6,065 bases of DNA from Candidatus Poribacteria bacterium (GTDB lineage Bacteria; Poribacteria; WGA-4E; WGA-3G). The DNA lies in the NCBI GenBank assembly GCA_009835515.1, contig VXXH01000690.1:1-6065 (forward strand), in the 5' to 3' direction. A program made the position numbers and the translations under genes. This document shows, in pieces, positions 1-6,065 of the stretch (position 1 is the first letter of the stretch; each line of letters starts with the position of its first letter). The notes beneath the pieces are model-generated. The model made no database searches. It was not told the DNA's origin and saw only the letters and a list, made by a program, of their open reading frames with translations.

Positions 1-1
1 C

Positions 2-169
2 GAAGTGATTGAGGTCAATGATTCCTTACTTGACGCACCTGAACAGGTCAATGATTCTCCCTACGATGATGGATGGTTCCTGAAAATCAGAATAACGGAC
101 CCAAGCGAACTTGACGCGCTTCTTGATGCCGATGGGTATCAAGTACATATTGAGGCGGAGCATGCCTGA
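2..169 (+). CDS. gcvH: Glycine cleavage system H protein, C-terminal part (5' end outside window)
   Basis: This is the last 55 codons of an open frame that enters from the left edge and stops at TGA 167-169. The translation begins [17 protein letters not shown], continues with [11 protein letters not shown], and ends in [20 protein letters not shown]. This matches the conserved C-terminal half of GcvH (family pattern GEV.EVN..L...PE.VN..PY..GW..K....DP.EL..LL....Y). GcvH is the small soluble lipoyl carrier that moves the aminomethyl group from the P protein to the T protein and is reoxidised by the L protein. The lipoylated lysine lies in the missing N-terminal part, so its presence cannot be checked here. 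The stop codon overlaps the start of gcvP by 8 nt, as expected for a gcv operon. Family assignment is firm; only the fragment's completeness is limited. Confidence 0.93.
   Translation, partial: EVIEVNDSLLDAPEQVNDSPYDDGWFLKIRITDPSELDALLDADGYQVHIEAEHA
152..160 (+). promoter_or_regulatory. Ribosome binding site for gcvP inside the gcvH end
   Basis: The purine-rich GAGGCGGAG lies just upstream of ATG 162, inside the last codons of gcvH. Its GAGG (152-155) is 6 nt from the start codon, a normal Shine-Dalgarno spacing. It supports 162 as the gcvP start over the in-frame ATG at 111. Confidence 0.6.
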
Positions 170-3044
170 TAAACAAAACCACACCGCTACCTTCGCAGAT
201 CGACACATCGGTCCCCGCCCTGAAGACATTGAATTGATGTTGACGATGCTCGGCTATGCTTCAATGGCAGACTTTATTGAAGATGTTGTGCCAGCGGATA
301 TACGCCTATCGTCAACCTTCAATCTAAATGAGAATGCCAAGGGGCTTTCGGAATTGGAAGTACTTTCGGCATTAAAAGGTATTGCCTCCCAAAACAAGGT
401 TTTCCGTTCTTTTATCGGGATGGGCTACTATAACTGCTTTGTGCCACCGGTTATCCAACGTAACATTTTGGAAGATCCCGGATGGTACACGCAATACACG
501 CCGTATCAGGCTGAGATTTCGCAGGGACGTTTAGAGGCACTGCTCAATTTCCAAACAATGGTTATTGACTTAACCGGCTTACCTATTGCGAACGCTTCAC
601 TCCTTGACGAGGCAACTGCCGCGGCGGAGGCAATGGGAATGTGTTTGGCAAATGTGCCGCGGAATATCACTCGAAACTTCTTTGTCTCAGAAACTTGTTA
701 TCCACAGACAATCGCTGTTCTACAAACACGCGCTGAACCCCTCGGGATTGAATTACAAATCGGTGACCATCGTGATGTCAATTTTAACACACCCATCTTA
801 GGTGCCATCGTGCAATATCCCGCAACTGATGGCGCGATTTACGATTACCATCAATTCGCTGAACAAGTGCATGCCGCTGGGGGATTATTTGTTACCGCCA
901 CAGACTTGTTATCGCTCATGCTATTAAAGCCGCCTGGCGAATTCGGCGCAGACATTGCTATCGGTAACTCGCAACGGTTTGGTGTTCCGCTTGGATATGG
1001 CGGCCCACATGCAGCTTTTCTTTCCACACACGAAGAGCTTAAACGGAGTATCCCCGGACGGATTGCAGGCGTATCCCATGATGCCAACGGCAAACCCGCT
1101 ATACGACTCGCGCTCCAGACGCGTGAACAACACATCCGGCGTGAAAAGGCGACAAGCAATATCTGCACCGCACAGGTGCTGCTCGCTGTAATGGCAGGGA
1201 TGTACGCAGTCTATCACGGACCCACCGGGCTTAAGCAGATTGCAGAGCGTGTACACGACCACACCTGCACACTACGTGCAGAACTTGAAAAACTCGGTTA
1301 TGACACTGGAGAATCCCCCTGTTTTGATACTGTTTCTGTTAATGTTCCAGCAGAAACAGCAGCCGAACTGCTCACCGCTGCGCATACAAAACAGATAAAT
1401 CTTCGAGAAATTGATGCAACACACATCGGTATCTCCTTAGACGAAACGACAACATCCGCCGATGTTGAAGAACTTCAGCAGATTTTCGCGGAAAATAGTA
1501 CCGAAAACACAAAGCACCCTTCCGCTCTTCCGCCCATCCAGTTTGCCACTGCCATCCCTATAGAATTACAACGAGAAAGTCCCTATTTGACACATCCTGT
1601 TTTCAATAGTTACCATTCTGAAACTGAGATGCTCCGCTATATTCGCAGGCTCCAAACCAAAGACCTCTCTCTTGTAAACGCAATGATACCACTCGGTTCC
1701 TGTACGATGAAACTCAACGCTACGGCGGAGATGGTCCCGGTAACATGGCGCGAGTTTTGTGAGTTACACCCGTTTGTCCCCAAAGAACAGGCAGAAGGCT
1801 ATCAACGTCTATTTTCACAACTGGAAACGTGGTTAGCCGAGATAACCGGTTATACCGGTATTTCACTGCAACCGAATGCGGGGTCCCAAGGCGAATATGC
1901 AGGACTGTTGGTCATCCGTGAATACCATCTCAGTCGGGGTGAATCGCATCGCGATGTCTGTTTAATCCCGACATCTGCCCACGGCACAAACCCTGCAAGT
2001 GCAGTCATGGCAGGTATGCAAGTCGTTGTCGTCGCATGTGATATGGACGGGAATATTGACCTTGAGGATCTTCAGGAAAAGGCAGACACACATCGTGACA
2101 ATCTCGCCGCTGCGATGATTACCTATCCCTCAACCCACGGAGTCTTTGAAGAGAAAATTCGCGAAATCTGCGACATTGTCCATCAATCCGGTGGACAGGT
2201 CTATATGGATGGCGCGAATCTGAACGCGCTTGTCGGCATCGCACAACCAGCGGATATCGGCGCAGATGTTTGCCATCTAAATCTCCACAAAACTTTCTGT
2301 ATCCCTCATGGTGGTGGTGGACCGGGGATGGGACCGATTGGGGTCAAGGCACATCTCACAGATTTCTTACCCACACATCCAATCGTCACCGTCGGTGGGA
2401 GCACTGGAATCGGGGCTGTATCCGCCGCACCGTGGGGAAGTCCTGGGATCCTACCGATCTCTTGGGCGTATGTCGCTATGATGGGAGCAGAAGGACTTAC
2501 AGCTGCAACAGAAGTCGCAATCCTTAACGCCAACTATATCGCAAAGAAACTCGCACCCCATTACCCCGTGCTTTATACCGGAAAAAACGGCTTAGTCGCA
2601 CATGAATGTATTATTGATTTACGGGCATTCAAAAAGACTGCTGACGTAGATGTAACGGATGTTGCAAAGCGATTAATGGATTACGGATTTCACGCACCGA
2701 CTGTTTCTTGGCCCGTACCGGGGGCCTTGATGATTGAACCGACAGAGAGCGAATCAATACCCGAATTAGATCGATTCTGTGACGCACTCATTTCGATTCG
2801 TGAAGAGATAACCGAGATTGAGACAGGTACTGCTGATCGAGAAGACAACGTGCTGAAAAATGCACCCCATACGGTTGAAATGGTTACACAATCTGACTGG
2901 TGTCACCCGTATTCGCGCGAAAAAGCAGCGTTTCCGAAACCGTGGGTGCGAGATGCTAAATTCTGGCCCCCTGTAGCACGCATTAACGAAGTCTACGGAG
3001 ACAGAAATCTTATGTGTGCCTGCCCTCCACTTGACGAATATTAA
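162..3044 (+). CDS. gcvP: Glycine dehydrogenase (decarboxylating), P protein, single-chain type
   Basis: This 960-residue PLP enzyme decarboxylates glycine and passes the aminomethyl group to the lipoyl arm of GcvH. Its length fits the fused P protein (about 950-960 aa). The N-terminal half (about 1-450) resembles GcvPA and opens with the family hallmark [27 protein letters not shown] follows. The C-terminal half (about 470-960) resembles GcvPB and holds the catalytic motifs: [11 protein letters not shown] (509-519), [10 protein letters not shown] (572-581), SAHGTNPAS (605-613), DGANLNA (683-689), and LHKTF with the expected Schiff-base lysine K710, followed by the glycine-rich GGGGPG loop (717-722). 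It ends in the typical [18 protein letters not shown] and CPP tail. No frameshift or missing key residue is seen. The start at 162 was chosen because FADRHIGP then sits near the N-terminus, a Shine-Dalgarno sequence precedes it, and it overlaps the gcvH stop by 8 nt. An in-frame ATG at 111 would add 17 residues coded within gcvH and unlike the family. Confidence 0.97.
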   Translation: MPDKQNHTATFADRHIGPRPEDIELMLTMLGYASMADFIEDVVPADIRLSSTFNLNENAKGLSELEVLSALKGIASQNKVFRSFIGMGYYNCFVPPVIQRNILEDPGWYTQYTPYQAEISQGRLEALLNFQTMVIDLTGLPIANASLLDEATAAAEAMGMCLANVPRNITRNFFVSETCYPQTIAVLQTRAEPLGIELQIGDHRDVNFNTPILGAIVQYPATDGAIYDYHQFAEQVHAAGGLFVTATDLLSLMLLKPPGEFGADIAIGNSQRFGVPLGYGGPHAAFLSTHEELKRSIPGRIAGVSHDANGKPAIRLALQTREQHIRREKATSNICTAQVLLAVMAGMYAVYHGPTGLKQIAERVHDHTCTLRAELEKLGYDTGESPCFDTVSVNVPAETAAELLTAAHTKQINLREIDATHIGISLDETTTSADVEELQQIFAENSTENTKHPSALPPIQFATAIPIELQRESPYLTHPVFNSYHSETEMLRYIRRLQTKDLSLVNAMIPLGSCTMKLNATAEMVPVTWREFCELHPFVPKEQAEGYQRLFSQLETWLAEITGYTGISLQPNAGSQGEYAGLLVIREYHLSRGESHRDVCLIPTSAHGTNPASAVMAGMQVVVVACDMDGNIDLEDLQEKADTHRDNLAAAMITYPSTHGVFEEKIREICDIVHQSGGQVYMDGANLNALVGIAQPADIGADVCHLNLHKTFCIPHGGGGPGMGPIGVKAHLTDFLPTHPIVTVGGSTGIGAVSAAPWGSPGILPISWAYVAMMGAEGLTAATEVAILNANYIAKKLAPHYPVLYTGKNGLVAHECIIDLRAFKKTADVDVTDVAKRLMDYGFHAPTVSWPVPGALMIEPTESESIPELDRFCDALISIREEITEIETGTADREDNVLKNAPHTVEMVTQSDWCHPYSREKAAFPKPWVRDAKFWPPVARINEVYGDRNLMCACPPLDEY

Positions 3045-3146
3045 AGGACAAAAACGAAAAGTGTACATGACTCAGATGCCCTCGACTTAAGCGAAAACCG
3101 TCAGCAACAAGTAAAGAAGCGTTTGATGTAATCGGAGACCTCTTTT

Positions 3147-3177
3147 ACTGATAACTGAAAACTGATAACTGAAAACT
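3147..3177 (+). repeat. Tandem heptamer array (ACTGATA/ACTGAAA) upstream of trkA
   Basis: Four perfect 7-nt units alternate as ACTGATA (3147-3153), ACTGAAA (3154-3160), ACTGATA (3161-3167) and ACTGAAA (3168-3174), followed by a partial ACT. The array is therefore two exact copies of a 14-mer. It is preceded by ACCTCTT (3138-3144) and ends 11 nt before the trkA ATG. The same units and the same ACCTCTT flank recur, inverted, downstream of trkA. Short heptameric repeats of this kind are known from cyanobacterial intergenic DNA. A role cannot be read from the sequence. The rest of the gcvP-trkA gap (3045-3137) shows no gene, hairpin terminator or convincing promoter. Confidence 0.85.
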
Positions 3178-3188
3178 ACTTAAAAGAC

Positions 3189-4595
3189 ATGAAAGCTATA
3201 ATTATAGGGGCGGGAGAAGTTGGGTTTCATACCGCCAAACTCCTCACCGCTGAACATAACGACGTTGTCCTCATAGATGAATCCGAGGCTGCCTGCAGCC
3301 GGGTTAACGAACAATTGGACCTGCAGACTTTGCGCGGCTCAGGCGCATCTCCTCGACTGCTCAAAACCGCTGGAATTGATGAAGCCGGTCTCCTCATCGC
3401 TGTTACCAACAGTGATGAAATTAATATGCTCGCTTGTCAGATTGCCGAGAGATACAGCGTTAACACAAAAATCGCACGTGTCTCCAATCCTGACTATTTC
3501 TCTACAGAAAGCGGTCTGACACCGAAGGATTTTGGCATTGATCTGTTGATTAATCCTGAGCATCTTTGCGTTGAAGAATTTGTAAGGCTTTTACAGATAC
3601 CTGAAGCACGCGAAATTGTCGAATTTGAGGATGGTAGAATACAGCTTGTCTCTTTTCGCGTCAAACAGTCAAACCCTTTAATTGGAAGATCACTCGCCGA
3701 GTTAGATGTGAGCGGGCTGCTCAACGATACCCGCTTCGCGGCTATTAGCCGTCGCGGACCTTCTACCAACGGAAACCCGATCACTAACGGCGGTAGACAT
3801 ATTATCATTCCGAGGGGGAACGATGCTTTACAACAGGGAGACGATGTCTTTGTTATTGGAAGCACAATTGCAGTTGAGCAGCTCCTACGCATTAGCGGGA
3901 TCACTTTCAATCAGCAGCTTGACCGCGTTATCATTGTTGGCGCGAGTCCTATTGGCATTGAACTCGCTCGCACGCTTGAAGAAAACGACACCAACGTCAA
4001 ACTCATTGAAGAAGAGCAAGCAAAAGCACGACTTGCCTCCCAGATGCTAAAGCACACGACCGTTTTACAAGGTAATTATCTCCAATTTAGGCTGCTTGAA
4101 GAAGCAGGTGTACATGATGTCAACGGGTTTGTCTCAGTTACTGGAGACGATGAAAACGATATTATGGCGTGTATGACGGCAAAAGAAAACGGGGCACAAC
4201 GCGCACTCGCGCTCGTTCAGCAGCCGCGTTACCTACCTTTGTTAGCGCGCATCCATAGACTTGATGGCGCAGTCAGTCGGCATCTCACCGTTGTTAGCAA
4301 TATCCTGCGGCTTATCCGGCGTGGAAACATCGTTTCTGTCGCCTCGCTCCACGGAATAGATGCCGAAGTCATTGAGATTGTCGCCGGAGTCAACGCAAAA
4401 ATTGTCCATAAAGAACTCACCGACTTTAAAACTAAATTCCCAGAAAATGCCTTTATCTGTGCTATCCTGCGGCGGGAAAAACTCATTATCCCAACAGGAC
4501 AGTCTGTTATCCAACCCGCAGATCGTGTGATCGTCTTTAGTATGCCCGAGGCAATTCCGGTTGTCGAAGACCTATTCGCCGAACGGAGAAACTAA
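3189..4595 (+). CDS. trkA: Trk potassium uptake regulator TrkA (two RCK units)
   Basis: This 468-residue soluble protein (E. coli TrkA is 458) should form the cytoplasmic nucleotide-gated ring under the TrkH pore. It has two tandem RCK units. Unit 1 has a Rossmann fold starting MKAIIIGAGEVG (GxGxxG at 7-12) with an acidic D30 after the second strand (VVLIDES), as expected for NAD(H) binding, and AVTNSDEINMLACQIA. An RCK_C domain follows at about 145-232. Unit 2 starts at about 245 with VIIVGASPIG (251-256), then VKLIEEE and VTGDDENDIMACMTA, and ends in a second RCK_C (about 385-462). The glycine motif of unit 2 is imperfect, and the usual GDAS-like segment reads GNY (295-297), so its nucleotide binding is less certain. 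RCK_C1 carries an apparent insert at about 190-203. The start gives the canonical N-terminus directly at the first strand, but no clear Shine-Dalgarno sequence precedes it. trkH follows on the same strand after 165 bp, so co-transcription is likely but not shown. Confidence 0.95.
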   Translation: MKAIIIGAGEVGFHTAKLLTAEHNDVVLIDESEAACSRVNEQLDLQTLRGSGASPRLLKTAGIDEAGLLIAVTNSDEINMLACQIAERYSVNTKIARVSNPDYFSTESGLTPKDFGIDLLINPEHLCVEEFVRLLQIPEAREIVEFEDGRIQLVSFRVKQSNPLIGRSLAELDVSGLLNDTRFAAISRRGPSTNGNPITNGGRHIIIPRGNDALQQGDDVFVIGSTIAVEQLLRISGITFNQQLDRVIIVGASPIGIELARTLEENDTNVKLIEEEQAKARLASQMLKHTTVLQGNYLQFRLLEEAGVHDVNGFVSVTGDDENDIMACMTAKENGAQRALALVQQPRYLPLLARIHRLDGAVSRHLTVVSNILRLIRRGNIVSVASLHGIDAEVIEIVAGVNAKIVHKELTDFKTKFPENAFICAILRREKLIIPTGQSVIQPADRVIVFSMPEAIPVVEDLFAERRN

Positions 4596-4600
4596 AGCGT

Positions 4601-4614
4601 TATCAGTTGTCAGA
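4601..4614 (-). repeat. Two outlying heptamer units after trkA
   Basis: TATCAGT (4601-4607) and TGTCAGA (4608-4614) are minus-strand copies (ACTGATA type, the second degenerate) of the heptamer found on both sides of trkA. They begin 5 nt after the trkA stop codon and lie just outside the inverted-repeat element at 4618-4755. Confidence 0.65.
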
Positions 4615-4617
4615 GGA

Positions 4618-4755
4618 ATGGTTGTCAGTTATCAGTTATCAGTTTTCAGTTAAGAGGTTTTCGGAGTATCCCACCCTTCTTGGAACTGACGACTGACAAC
4701 TACTGAAAACTGAAAGGTTTTTCGCAGAAAAACCGTACTGATAACTGACAACCAT
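4618..4755. repeat. 138-bp inverted-repeat element between trkA and trkH
   Basis: The two ends, 4618-4636 (ATGGTTGTCAGTTATCAGT) and 4737-4755, are perfect 19-nt reverse complements. The left arm is a minus-strand heptamer array of four units: TGTCAGT, TATCAGT, TATCAGT, TTTCAGT (4623-4650). The right arm holds plus-strand units: ACTGACG and ACTGACA (4685-4698), two ACTGAAA (4702-4715), then ACTGATA and ACTGACA (4737-4750). An inner 11-nt inverted pair also exists (4640-4650 with 4702-4712). There is no coding capacity. It could be a palindromic intergenic repeat or a non-autonomous miniature element, or two oppositely oriented heptamer arrays. No target-site duplication is visible, so mobility is not supported. 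Confidence 0.7.
4716..4734. repeat. Perfect short hairpin, 8-bp stem and 3-nt loop
   Basis: GGTTTTTC (4716-4723) and GAAAAACC (4727-4734) are exact reverse complements separated by GCA. The hairpin is wedged between heptamer units in the right arm of the inverted-repeat element, 26 nt before the trkH start. No T-run follows it on the + strand, so it is not a standard intrinsic terminator for trkA. Confidence 0.7.
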
Positions 4756-4760
4756 AAAAC

Positions 4761-6065
4761 ATGAGCCTTAAATTAATTGTTTACACCCTCGGTAATTTAC
4801 TTATTTGTCTCGCCGGGACTATGCTATTACCCTTGGGGGTGGCTATCTATTATCGCATGGCTGCAGATGAAATCCAAAGCGATTTGATGGCGTTTGTTAT
4901 CGCTGCGATAATCACTTTGGTTGTCGGATTAATCCTCCGGTTCAGTATTCGCTCACGACAGGAAGAACTCGGGATCCGTGAAGGTTTTGCTGTCGTCGCT
5001 TTGGGATGGGTGACTGTCGCCCTATTTGGCGCTCTTCCATATCTGTCTGCAGATGTCTTTCACATTGAAGGACACTCATCGTGGACGGAATTTTCTTTCT
5101 GCTATTTTGAATCTATGGCAGGGTTTTCAACGACTGGGGCCACTGTTCTGACAGAGATTGAACACCTTTCGCACGCCATGCTCTTCTGGCGAAGTTTCAC
5201 TCACTGGCTTGGTGGAATGGGGATCGTTGTGCTTGCTGTCGCAATCCTTCCGATGCTCGGTATCGGTGGCATGCAGCTTTTTCGCGCTGAAGCCCCTGGA
5301 CCACAAACGGATCGCCTCACCCCCCGTATTGCACAAACAGCAAAGCTGCTCTGGGGTGTTTATCTGATTCTCTCTGTTCTTGAAACTGTACTACTGATGC
5401 TGGGGAACATGACGCTCTTTGACGCACTCTGCCATACCTTCGGAACAATGGCGACCGGCGGATTCTCTACAAAGAACAGCAGCATTGGCCACTATGATAG
5501 TGTCTATATTGACATGGTCATCTGTTTCTTTATGTTCCTTGCAGGCACCAATTTCGCACTCCACTATCGCGCACTCCGCGGCGATCTCAAAAGTTATTTC
5601 CAAGATACAGAATTTAAGTTCTATTGCACTGTTATCGCAGTGAGTATCACCTTGATTTCATGGAATACCATCAGATTTCAGGTTGATGGACAGGTGCCTT
5701 ACGATTCGATGTGGACATCGCTCCGCTATGCCGCATTTCAGGCGATGTCTATCATCACAACTACCGGCTACGGCACTGCTGACTTTGAACAGTGGCCCGC
5801 CCTCTCCCAGTTCATCTTGGTAACGCTTATGTTCTACGGCGGTTGTGCTGGTTCCACTGGCGGCGGGATAAAGCAGGTTCGGTTCCTCCTTCTTATTAGG
5901 CAGAGCGGTGCTGAAATTAAACGGCTCATCTTCCCACATGCTGTGCTACCCATTCGTGTTAATGACCGAGTTGTACCACCCGAAGTCATGACCAACGTTC
6001 TCGGTTTTTTCTTCTTCTTTATCGGAATTTTCGCAATCGTAACCTGCATCATGACAACTTTAGGG
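4761..6065 (+). CDS. trkH: Trk potassium uptake system membrane subunit TrkH (3' end outside window)
   Basis: The frame is open from ATG 4761 to the last base: 435 codons without a stop. TrkH is the inner-membrane K+-translocating subunit, built from four M1-P-M2 repeats and gated by TrkA. The sequence starts MSLKLIVYTLGNLL with a hydrophobic first helix, then a second at about 43-60. Pore loops seen are P1 GFSTTGATV (121-129, filter Gly126), P2 MATGGFST (230-237, Gly233) and P3 ITTTGYGTADF (332-342, Gly336). GGCAGSTGGGIK (360-371) is the conserved intramembrane gate loop of the third repeat. The basic segment AEIKRLIFPHAVLPIRV also matches TrkH. By comparison with E. coli TrkH (483 aa), about 60 C-terminal residues are missing, including the fourth pore loop. 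The start matches the usual TrkH N-terminus. No Shine-Dalgarno sequence is visible, and the repeat element ends 5 nt before the ATG. Confidence 0.95.
   Translation, partial: MSLKLIVYTLGNLLICLAGTMLLPLGVAIYYRMAADEIQSDLMAFVIAAIITLVVGLILRFSIRSRQEELGIREGFAVVALGWVTVALFGALPYLSADVFHIEGHSSWTEFSFCYFESMAGFSTTGATVLTEIEHLSHAMLFWRSFTHWLGGMGIVVLAVAILPMLGIGGMQLFRAEAPGPQTDRLTPRIAQTAKLLWGVYLILSVLETVLLMLGNMTLFDALCHTFGTMATGGFSTKNSSIGHYDSVYIDMVICFFMFLAGTNFALHYRALRGDLKSYFQDTEFKFYCTVIAVSITLISWNTIRFQVDGQVPYDSMWTSLRYAAFQAMSIITTTGYGTADFEQWPALSQFILVTLMFYGGCAGSTGGGIKQVRFLLLIRQSGAEIKRLIFPHAVLPIRVNDRVVPPEVMTNVLGFFFFFIGIFAIVTCIMTTLG

Noticed and set aside
111..161. Longer gcvP reading from an in-frame ATG at 111
   Set aside because: The extra 17 residues overlap gcvH coding sequence in another frame and do not resemble GcvP N-termini. 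ATG 162 has a spaced GAGG and gives the family-typical start.
1..169. Glycine riboswitch for the gcv genes
   Set aside because: The window opens inside gcvH. Any riboswitch would sit upstream of the first gcv gene, outside the window, and none is seen in the gaps.
851..1262. Open frames on the minus strand and in other + frames within gcvP, trkA and trkH
   Set aside because: They lie wholly inside strongly conserved genes, show no family motifs and have no recognisable initiation signals. They are shadows of the real frames.
3123..3152. Promoter with TTGATG as a -35 box upstream of trkA
   Set aside because: At 17-18 nt spacing the -10 position reads TACTGA or ACTGAT, a poor match that lies in the heptamer array.
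4716..4734. Hairpin as intrinsic terminator of trkA
   Set aside because: The stem is AT-rich and is followed on the + strand by GTACTGATA rather than a T-run.
3147..4750. CRISPR-like repeats
   Set aside because: The units are 7 nt in direct tandem with no spacers, and no cas gene is present.
4618..4755. Insertion sequence remnant
   Set aside because: There is no transposase coding trace and no target duplication at the edges (GGA on the left, AAAAC on the right). It is kept only as an inverted-repeat element.

Overview
The window is a 6-kb piece of bacterial chromosome with four genes, all on the + strand: the 3' end of gcvH (2-169), a complete gcvP (162-3044), a complete trkA (3189-4595) and a trkH cut by the right edge (4761-6065). 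No gene of the minus strand is supported. All four genes belong to well-known housekeeping families. I see no undescribed protein system; the least explained sequence is in the two short intergenic gaps.

Left part (1-3044): the last two recognisable genes of a glycine cleavage operon. GcvH (lipoyl carrier) and GcvP (PLP-dependent glycine decarboxylase) are translationally coupled by an 8-nt overlap. GcvP is the long single-chain type, with both halves fused, rather than the split GcvPA/GcvPB type. Together with GcvT and a lipoamide dehydrogenase (not in the window) they convert glycine to CO2, ammonia and methylene-tetrahydrofolate.

Right part (3189-6065): a Trk potassium uptake pair. TrkA is the cytoplasmic ring-forming regulator with two RCK units, and TrkH is the membrane subunit that carries the pore. 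The window ends before the fourth pore loop of TrkH. I see no functional link between the gcv and trk pairs other than adjacency.

Gaps: both intergenic regions (3045-3188 and 4596-4760) carry tandem heptamers of the form ACTGAWA/ACTGACA. The trkA-trkH gap also holds a 138-bp inverted-repeat element with perfect 19-bp ends and a small perfect hairpin. The arrays run almost to the start codons of trkA and trkH, and neither start has a recognisable Shine-Dalgarno sequence.

Organism: the base composition is moderate, the GcvP is single-chain, and heptameric repeats litter the intergenic DNA. Heptamer repeats of this kind are known from cyanobacteria, and from memory similar sequence occurs in uncultured lineages such as Candidatus Poribacteria. 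The protein sequences do not look specifically cyanobacterial. The taxon is a low-confidence guess that only a database search can settle.
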